Source: Pelecanus crispus (lineage: Eukaryota > Chordata > Aves > Pelecaniformes > Pelecanidae). From it: 64,000 bases of DNA. The stretch spans positions 178,480,491 through 178,544,490 of the forward strand of contig NC_134643.1 of assembly GCF_030463565.1 (NCBI RefSeq), given 5' to 3'. Shown one piece after another: positions 51,945 through 60,140 of the stretch. The notes under the pieces are model-generated. The model did no database searches. It was not told the DNA's origin and was given only the letters and a program-made list of their open reading frames with translations. The first letter of the stretch is position 1. The number at the start of each line of letters is the position of its first letter. The translations under genes and the position numbers were made by a program.

Positions 51945-53188
51945 CACAGAAGAGAGAGAGAAAGAAGAGAGAAGAGTAAGACAGACAGAAAGACAGAAAG
52001 AAAGAGAAAAAAAAGAAAATAAAACATTTCTGCAGACTACCTTTTCCTTTTTTTCCCCCCCTGCTTTTATAAGATGGAATTGACTCGTTTGTTGCATAAA
52101 AAGTACCTGGATAGCAAGAGAAAGACGGGGGAAAGAAGGAAAGCACAAAAAGAGAGAGAAAGGAAGAGGAAGATGGAAAGGAAGAGAGAGAGGGAAAGAG
52201 AAAGAGGGAAGGAGGGAAGGAAAGAGAGAAAAGAGAGAAAAGAGAGAAAAGAGAGAAGGGAGAGGGAAGGAAGGAAGGAAGGAAGGAAGGAAGGAAGGAA
52301 GGAAGGAAGGAAGGAAGGAAGGAAGGAAGGAAGGAAGGAAGGAAGGAAGGAAGGAAGGAGAGAAAGAGAGAAAGAGAGAAAGAGAGAAAGAGAGAAAGAG
52401 AGAAAGAGAGAAAGAGAGAAAGAAGGGAGAGGGAAGGAAGGAAGGAAGGAAGGAAGGAAGGAAGGAAGGAAGGAAGGAAGGAAGGAAGGAAGGAAGGAAG
52501 GAAGGAAGGAAGGAAAGAGAAAAAGAAAGAGAGAAAGAGGAGAAAGAGAGAAAGAAGAGAGAAGGAAGGAAGGAAGGAAGGAAGGAAGGAAGGAAGGAAG
52601 GAAGGAAGGAAGGAAGGAAGGAAGGAAGGAAAGAGAAAAAGAAAGAGAGAAAGAGGAGAAAGAGAGAAAGAAGGGAGAGGGAAGGAAGGAAGGAAGGAAG
52701 GAAGGAAGGAAGGAAGGAAGGAAGGAAGGAAGGAAGGAAGGAAGGAAAGAAAGAGAAAAAGAAAGAGAGAAAGAGAGAAAGAGAGAAAGAAGAGAGAAGG
52801 AAGGAAGGAAGGAAGGAAGGAAGGAAGGAAGGAAGGAAGGAAGGAAGGAAAGAGAAAAAGAAAGAGAGAAAGAGGAGAAAGAGAGAAAGAAGAGAGAAGG
52901 AAGGAAGAAGGAAGGAAGGAAGGAAGGAAGGAAGGAAGGAAGGAAGGAAGGAAGGAAGGAAGGAAAGAGAAAAAGAAAGAGAGAAAGAGAGAAAGAGAGA
53001 AAGAAGAGAGAAGGAAGGAAGGAAGGAAGGAAGGAAGGAAGGAAGGAAGGAAGGAAGGAAGGAAGGAAGGAAGGAAGGAAGGAAGGGAAGAAAAGGAAGA
53101 AAAGGAAGAAAAGGAAGGAAGGAAAGGAAGGAAAGGAAGGAAAGGAAGGAAAGGAAGGAAAGAGAGAGAAAGCAAGCAAGCAAGCAAA
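51945..53188. repeat. Purine-only AAGG/GAAA higher-order array upstream of POU4F1
   Basis: The core (about 52130-53170) is almost purely A and G on the + strand. Seven (AAGG)n blocks start near 52266, 52433, 52561, 52680, 52797, 52898 and 53011, separated by GAAAGAGA-type linkers of about 45-75 bp. This gives a higher-order period of about 100-130 bp for most of the array. It ends in AAAGGAAGG units and a short (GCAA)n. Very long open frames on both strands are produced by the repeat and are not genes. Confidence 0.95.
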
Positions 53189-53815
53189 AGAAAATGGTGT
53201 TGGTGACTGCTTTCTGCGCCAGAGCAGGGCGGCGAGCCGGCGGGGCGGGCCGGCCGGGGGCGATGCTCCGGTTGGCCTCGGCGGCGCCCCCCGCGCGGAG
53301 AGCACGCGGTGCCGGCGGGCGCAGCGGCCGTTGCCGGGCGCGGGGGCAGCGGCAGGGACACGGCGCGGCGCGGGGCGGGGCGGGGCGGGGCGGCGGCGCA
53401 GGCCCGGGGACACCGGTAGCCCCTGAGGGCTTCCAGCCAAGGTCCGGCAGCGCGGGGGAGCCGACGCCATTCGGGAAAGCAGCGGGGCGCGGCCGGAGGG
53501 CGCCCCTTTTCCGCCGGCTGAGGGTCCCCGGCGCCGGCTCGCCTCCCGCCTTCGCGTTTCGGCGCCGAGGGCTGGGCCTCGCCCCGCCGCTCCGAGGGCG
53601 GGCAAGGGGCGCCCGCCCGCAGCCCCGGCCGTCGGCCCCGCCCCGGGGGCGCCCGCCGCCCCCCGCGCCCCGCCGCCCATCCCCGCCCCGTCGGGGCGCC
53701 CCGGGCCGCGCCGGCGGCCGCGCAGCGCGCACGTGTGGCGGCCGCGGGTGCGGCAGGCGCCCGCTGCTCGGCGGGGCCCCGCTATAAGAGCGGCGCCGCC
53801 GCCGCCGCCGCCCCG
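53189..53815 (+). promoter_or_regulatory. POU4F1: POU4F1 promoter, CpG island with TATA-like box
   Basis: Extremely CpG-rich, with tandem GGGGC GC-box sequence near 53368-53395. TATAAG at 53783-53788, set in GC-rich DNA, is a plausible TATA box and would place a start near 53813. The start site itself is inferred. Confidence 0.6.
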
Positions 53816-54323
53816 CAGAGACGGGCGAGGGCTGCGGGAGATGCAACAAGGCGCGGGGAGGCAGGGAGCGGGGGCGGCGGCGGGAGGAAAAGGAGGAGGA
53901 GGAGGAGAGGGCGGAGGAGGAGGAGGAGGAGGAGGAGGAGGAAGGGGGGGAGACAGCTGATGCCTGTCAAAGCCGGAGCCGCCGCGCTCTCGCGAGAGCC
54001 CGCCCGGCGGTAGCCACGGGATGCGGGGCTCAGGTGCGGGCAGAGCGCAGCGCAGCGCGCCCGGCGCCGGGCAGCGGCAGGCAGAGGAGTGAGACGGCGG
54101 GGGCCGGAGGGAGCCTCGCCGCCCGCTCACCCAGCCAGCCCAGCCCCGGCCACCGCGGCAGCGGCGGCGGCGGGGGCAGGGTCCGCTGCGGCATCGCCGC
54201 CACCGGCTCCGCCACCGCCGTCCGCCGCCGTCCGCGCCTTCCCCCGGCGGGAGGAGAGCGCCGGGAGAGCACTTTTCCCCCGACTTTAGGAGTGTTTGTG
54301 GATTTACATGCCAAGCCTTCAAG
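53816..54323 (+). other. POU4F1: Probable POU4F1 5' UTR with G-rich tract and uORFs
   Basis: If transcription starts near 53813 the leader is about 510 nt. It contains a (GGA)n tract at 53884-53952 able to form G-quadruplexes, a 23-codon upstream ORF at 54021-54092, and a second 23-codon upstream ORF at 54308-54379 that overlaps the main start out of frame. Confidence 0.45.
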
Positions 54324-54446
54324 ATGATGTCCATGAACAGCAAACAGCCGCATTTTGCCATGCATCCCACCCTACCTGAGCACAAATACCCCTCTCTACA
54401 CTCCAGCTCGGAAGCAATAAGAAGAGCATGTCTACCAACTCCACCG
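54324..54446 (+). CDS. POU4F1: POU4F1 coding exon 1
   Basis: 41 codons from [15 protein letters not shown] to CLPTPP, donor GTAAGG, phase 0. The start is the conserved double methionine of the family. Confidence 0.96.
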
Positions 54447-56417
54447 GTAAGGGACAGGCAGCTGCAGCTCTCTTCTTTCTTTCTTTCTTTCCTTCTTTCT
54501 TTCCTTCTTTCTTTCTTTCTCTCTCTCTCTCTCTCTCTCTCACGCACACGCACACACTCTTTCTTCCTCCCTCCCTCCCTCTCTCTCTCTTTTCTGTATA
54601 CTGCATGTATGTGTATGTGCATTAATAAAAAAACCGCTGCGAGGCACATTTTGACAAGCGGCGCTTAATGTTTTTTTCATGTCTTCCTCTGCAATCATCT
54701 GAGCGCCTGTGATCTTTTTTGAAAGCGGTGTTCACACGAGTCTCCGACTTCATCCACTTTCTGTATTAATTTTTATGACTCGGCCTCTGAAAACGAATGC
54801 GCTTTATGTGCTCTTGTGTTTGACACAATTCCCCAGCTGAGAGTTACAGATCCATTTCTTCTTCTCCTCCTTCTCCTCCTTTCTCTTTTTCTTTCTTTCT
54901 TTCTTTCTTTTTTTTTTTTTTCCTTTCTTTTCATTTATTTGTTACCTTCGCACCCCCGTCCTCTCTTTTTCGGATTCCCCCCCGGCTGCCTCTGCCCTTT
55001 CTACTCTTCGGTTCTTCTTTTCCTCTTTTGCTCCCCCTCCTCCTTCCCCCCCCCCCCCTCGTTATTCCACCCCGTCCCCTATTTCCCCTCACTTCCCCGT
55101 GCTGTCTCCTGCTACACCCCGCTTCCCCCCATCCACTTGGCTCTTCCCCCCACACCGGTACCCCTTTACACGCGCGCACTGCTGCCGGCTCCCCCCGCAC
55201 GGTCACCCCAACTTCGCCCACCTCTCTCTTCTCCCCCCTCCACCCCGTCCCTCCCGCAACCCCACGCTTCCTTCCCCCTCGTGGCTGCGCCCCCGCTCTG
55301 CCCCCCGCCCCGGCGCCCGCCTGCCCTCCTCTCCCCGCGCCCCGCTCTGTTTTGTGTCCCTTGCAGCTGCAGAGCAATATCTTCGCCAGCCTCGATGAGA
55401 CCCTGCTGGCGCGGGCCGAGGCTCTGGCCGCCGTCGACATCGCCGTCTCGCAGGGCAAGAGCCACCCCTTCAAGCCGGACGCCACCTACCACACCATGAA
55501 CAGCGTGCCCTGCACCTCCACCTCCACCGTGCCCCTGGCGCACCACCACCACCACCACCACCACCACCACCAGGCGCTGGAGCCCGGCGACCTCCTCGAC
55601 CACATCACCTCCCCCTCCCTGGCGCTCATGCCCGGCGGAGGCGGCGGAGGCGGCGGCGGCGGCGGCCACGACGGGGCGGGCGGCGGCGGCGGCGGGGCCG
55701 GCGGCGGCGGGGGGCGGCGGCGGCGGCGGCGGCGGGGGCGGCGGCGGCCTCATCTCCACCTCGGCCCACCCGCACTCGCACATGCACGGCCTGGGCCACC
55801 TCTCGCACCCGGCCGCCATGAACATGCCGTCGGGGCTGCCGCACCCGGGGCTGGTGGCCGCGCACCACGGGGCGGCGGGGCAGGTGGCCTCGGCGGCGGC
55901 CGTGGTGGGGGCGGCCGGCTTGGCCTCCATCTGCGACTCGGACACGGACCCGCGGGAGCTGGAGGCCTTCGCCGAGCGCTTCAAGCAGCGCCGCATCAAG
56001 CTGGGGGTGACCCAGGCCGACGTGGGCTCGGCGCTGGCCAACCTGAAGATCCCGGGGGTGGGCTCCCTCAGCCAGAGCACCATCTGCCGCTTCGAGTCCC
56101 TCACCCTCTCCCACAACAACATGATCGCCCTCAAGCCCATCCTGCAGGCCTGGCTGGAGGAGGCCGAGGGCGCCCAGCGGGAAAAAATGAACAAGCCCGA
56201 GCTCTTCAACGGGGGCGAGAAGAAGCGCAAGCGGACTTCCATCGCCGCCCCGGAGAAACGCTCCCTGGAGGCTTACTTCGCCGTCCAGCCCCGGCCCTCC
56301 TCCGAGAAGATCGCCGCCATCGCCGAGAAATTGGACCTCAAAAAGAACGTGGTGCGGGTTTGGTTTTGCAACCAGAGACAGAAGCAGAAACGGATGAAAT
56401 TTTCCGCCACCTACTAG
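54324..56417 (+). CDS. POU4F1: POU4F1 (BRN3A), class IV POU-homeodomain transcription factor
   Basis: Exon 1 is 54324-54446 and exon 2 is 55367-56417. The family binds AT-rich sites as a nuclear activator and drives sensory-neuron, retinal-ganglion and habenular differentiation. Residues 1-41 come from exon 1. The POU-IV box [10 protein letters not shown] is at 57-66, a 10-His run follows (55541-55570), then polyglycine, the POU-specific domain (about 55947-56164) and homeodomain (about 56220-56399, with [11 protein letters not shown]), ending KFSATY. The N-terminal frame and the POU-domain frame differ: one base too many (or two too few) lies in the polyglycine tract, best placed in the G6 run 55709-55714. 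With that allowance the protein is about 390 residues against 419 in human. I favour a sequencing or assembly error over gene loss because both domains are otherwise perfect. Confidence 0.95.
54447..55366 (+). other. POU4F1: POU4F1 intron 1
   Basis: 920 nt, pyrimidine-rich throughout, with (TTTC/TTCC)n and (CT)n at about 54471-54541 and further T- and C-rich tracts from 54855 to the acceptor TCCCTTGCAG. Only the intermediate 54600-54850 is ordinary unique sequence. Confidence 0.9.
55367..56417 (+). CDS. POU4F1: POU4F1 coding exon 2 (with apparent frame break)
   Basis: The 5' part ([20 protein letters not shown] to the glycine tract) reads in one frame and everything from [19 protein letters not shown] onward in the next. 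The switch lies in the GGC/GGG tract 55672-55748. Codons before 55700 and after 55748 match the family. Compared with human POU4F1, the alanine runs are short. Confidence 0.93.
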
Positions 56418-59400
56418 GGGCGGGCGGGAGGGGCGGCCCTGGCACCGGGGGCACCGGGGGGGGGCCGGGCCGGGGCCGCGGGGGAAGCCCCCCCACCGCC
56501 GCCGTCGCCCGAGACGCCGTGGGACGCTCCCGGGGACCGAGGGACGATGTAGAAATTAAACGCGAACTACTCGATGAGCGGGGAGAGGGAGGGGGGGGGC
56601 GCGCTTGGGGAGGGGTGGTTGCGCTATCAATTATTAAAACAAAAAGACACCGGGACACCAACGAGAAGAAGGAGGAGAGAGGAGGTAAAAACGCTCTAGG
56701 AACCCGTGGGGGTCGCTTCTGCGGCCCCGTCCCCAACCCCTCTGCCCCCCCCCCCCACCCCCCGACAGAAAGCGGGAGAAAGAGCAACTTAAAGCGTAAA
56801 CACACACAGACACACACCAATAAATACCGTGACAGCAACAACCACAAACCGAGCAACATAAGTCACAACTTTCCGAAGGAAAACAAAACCGACCAACAAA
56901 CCGGGAAGGCGAAACTGTCGGTGACGATGCTACGTTTGGTTCGGGTCTCTTTTCATTACTTTCTGGTTTTCTTTCTTTTTCCCTGGCTTGGTAATGAATG
57001 AGGACGGCGGTGGTTTGGTTTCGGGGGGGGGGGGGGGGCGGGTCGCGCGTCTTTTTCTTTGCTTGGCTTGGTTTTGGAGTTTGGGGGCGCTTTGGTTTGT
57101 TTTGTTTGGGGTTTTGTTTGTTCGTTCGTTCGTTTTTCCCTCGAATGCGGTTTTTTCGCGAGGCTTTGGAGACGGCTCTTGTCTGTGCCGGGGGAGCGGT
57201 GAGAGCGGGGCCGGGGCAGGCGGCCTCAGCCCGGCGGGGCAGCCGGGCCCCCGGAGGCTCGGGAGCGGTCCCTTTCCTCCCCGCTCTTGCCTCAGTAATC
57301 CTAGCTAGCTCAAGGAAAACAAACAAAAAAAGTTAACTCCACAGCCCCTTTGTTTCTCTTCCCTCGCCCTGCGTGCTTTTGCGTTTCCACCTATGGCTAA
57401 AGGCAGCTCCCTGTCTCTGCGGGGAGGTGTCCGGAGATAGATGCCAAACCCAAAAGCAGGGGTGCTTTCCGAAAGAATGCGTTCAGATTTCATTGAGGCT
57501 CGTGGTTATGTCCTCTCCCCTCCCTCGCCCCCCCTCCCCACCCCATGCCCCCCGGCATCCCTACCAAATCTGCGGGATCTAGCTTAGCCCCGGGCTGCGG
57601 TGGGAAAAAGGTCCCGCCTTGCTTTCCTCCGGGGGCTGGGGGTTACTGCGCCCAGGAGGGCAAAAGAAATGGCCAGCGCGGGGTTTGGAATGACATTTGT
57701 TTCTGGGGGCTCCGCATGTTGGGAACAAACACGCAAAAACCCCATTTGGGCTTCAAAGTCGTTTATTGTAAATAATAAACGTTAGGTAGAGGATGGCTTG
57801 GGGGGGGGGGGGGGGGGGGCGTGTTTCAATTTGCACTATCACAGTCTCCCGGATTGGAAGCGATGATGTTATTCCGTAGTAACGATGCTGGTACTACTAC
57901 TAATAATAATCAAGGTGCATCATATGTCTCGCGGATTGGGGAAAAAAAAAAAAAAAAATGATCAGAGCTCGTTAGGTAAAAACGCCAGCTACGTGCAGAA
58001 GCCATTGCTGGCTTTGGCTGTAACCGAAGGACTGTTAAGGCTTTCAAGTGACAAGGAATTTGGGAAAAGAAAAAAAAAAAAGAAAATACCCTCCCGTTTA
58101 AATAAATTAAAAAAACCCCAATAGACTGAAATTATGCATGACCTAAAAAAAAAAAAAAAAAAAAAGAAAAAAAAGAAAGAAAGAAAAGGAAAAAAAGGCA
58201 TAGAAAGATCCGTGACAAAGTCTCGATATAATTTATTTATTTATTTAACTATTTATTTTATGATTATTATTATTGCTATTATTATTAATATTATTATTAT
58301 TATTTTGTGTATCATTGTTTGCAGCGCAAACATTCTATGCATTTTGAAACTGAGCACTAAATAGACTAGCTTCTGGTAGAATCTTTTGTGGATGGTGTAA
58401 TTTCACAGTTTAACTGCCTGTTTTCACCGAAAACACAAACATTCTTGTCACGTTCTTGTATTTAGAATTAAAAGAGGAAAAAAAAAAAGAGGAAAAAAAA
58501 AAAAAAGAAGAAAGACGATTGTAAATATTTTCTTTAATGCACAAAAAAAAAAAAAAAAGGTTACAAACTGCAACCACGTGTGGATCCTGAAATGTCTCAC
58601 TGAATTATCTACCTGTCATGTATGTTTGCTGAGCTTTCTCCTTGGTTGTGTCTTTACTCTATTACTTTTATTTCTATCAGAAATATTTCTGTACGCCAAA
58701 ATACAACAGGGAGATGCGTCCCAGCATACTTACAAATAAAACAAACGTGAAAACAGAATAGTTATTATTATTGGGTGCATTTAAAAAAAGAAAAAAAATA
58801 TTTCCGAGATACGGCTAGTAAATTCAAGGTATGGCCGTTAGACGATAAGACTAATTCTACCAAAAAAAAAAAAAAAATAGTGAGAGATGTATTTTTCTGC
58901 TAAATCCAGAAATCATTACTTTGAGATAGCTCTTATGTGAAAATCGGTGCTCTGAATAAAATTAACTATATATTAGCTGCGTGTGTTTCTTGAAGTTTAT
59001 TCTATAACTGCAGAATATAAATCAAAGTAAAATTTTAAGAAGGACTTCTGAAGTATTTCTTTTCAGCTTGCTGGAAGGGATTATGCACCTACAAAAATAT
59101 GTATAAAGAAGAAAAGCTTGGGTGGTTTCAGGTTTATATGTTGTTCTGACTGGCCTAATTGCACTTAATTATGTAACAAGATACTTTATTTTTATTTTGG
59201 GTTAATAAATATGAAAATCCTAAACTGATCTCTCCTTATGTTGTAAATGCAATTGTTCATTAGGAACGTATAGGATGCCACCTACTGCTTCAAGTGATCA
59301 AAGAACCTCTTTCTATTTTCTGATGACCTGTGACTAGATCAGATGCCAAATGTAAAAAGTTACTTATAGCTGGGATTATTTCTTCTGTAGACATATTTTA

Positions 59401-59910
59401 GCCAAATCTTTTTAATTTAGCCGGTAAATCTGTGAACCAAGACACGTGATGTTCAGAAAAGAATAATACGTTCAAAAAGCTGTGATTTTAAACAACTGTT
59501 GATGTTAAAAAATAAGCACTAAAGCTATTTTTAAAAAACCATAGATCTCGTCCACCGGAAATTGACTTGTTTCTGTTGTTATTAACTTGAACTGTCATCA
59601 GAATTTTTAATAAATGCATTTGTAAAAATATTATTTTATAGAAAAGTATTACCGGATATCATTTTTGGAGAGTCAGGAATGAACAAATAAAAATAATTAC
59701 AAATGTTGGGGTTTTTTTCATCTGCCCCAAACGGTTGAAGTGTTACAAGCGATACCACATTTGTATTATACAGTAATGACCGATGTATGTATTGAAAAGT
59801 TAAAGAGTTTGTTTTGTAATAAGTACAATCCTTATCGAGTACAAAGAAGAAATAATATGTTAATAAAACAGATGGTGAAAATAAAAGCTTTGCAGAGTTT
59901 CCTATTTTTC
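56418..59910 (+). other. POU4F1: POU4F1 3' UTR (probable extent)
   Basis: GC-rich at first, then AT-rich from about 57700. AATAAA signals occur at 56819, 57774, 58101, 58735, 58955, 59204, 59686, 59862 and 59880. The long mammalian 3' UTR (about 3 kb) makes the 58955-59880 group likeliest. It holds an AU-rich element (repeated ATTTA at 58231-58247) and two UGUAAAUA Pumilio-type sites (57767-57774 and 58520-58527), plus A-runs. No other gene. Confidence 0.5.
58231..58305 (+). promoter_or_regulatory. AU-rich element in POU4F1 3' UTR
   Basis: Overlapping ATTTA pentamers at 58231-58247, another ATTTA at 58251, then a (TTA)n-rich stretch. If it is in the mature transcript, this is the class of element bound by ELAV/Hu and TTP-type proteins. 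ELAV proteins are prominent in neurons, where POU4F1 acts. Confidence 0.4.
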
Positions 59911-60039
59911 ATGGTAGGAAACTGTGCAAAACCGGAATGTCCTGCTTTCCGTCGGATGAATCTGAATAGTTTGTAAAACCACAAAATACTCATGAGGCCT
60001 TTTTAATAAATGCCTCACTAAAATATCGAAGGAAAGAAA

Positions 60040-60140
60040 AGAAAAGAGAGGAAGAGAGGAAGAGAGGAAGAGAGGAAGGAAGAGAGGAAGGAAGAGAGGA
60101 AGGAGGAGAGGAAGGAGGAGAGGAAGGAAGGAAGAAAGAA
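60040..60140. repeat. (GGAAGAGA)n purine microsatellite
   Basis: Imperfect GGAAGAGA and GGAAGGA units, purine-only on the + strand, similar in composition to the array upstream of POU4F1. Function unknown. Confidence 0.9.

Noticed and set aside
52067-54649. Very long open frames on both strands (up to 860 codons) across the AAGG array
   Set aside because: A repeat made only of A and G lacks stop codons in several frames. The predicted proteins are Lys/Arg/Glu/Gly or Phe/Leu/Pro/Ser simple repeats without domains.
55166-56242. 358-codon minus-strand frame antisense to POU4F1
   Set aside because: Produced by high GC content opposite a real exon; it resembles no family.
55028-57001. 657-codon frame spanning intron, exon 2 and 3' UTR of POU4F1
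   Set aside because: It starts in the intron and follows the wrong frame after the glycine tract, losing both POU domains. Only its middle part is true coding sequence.
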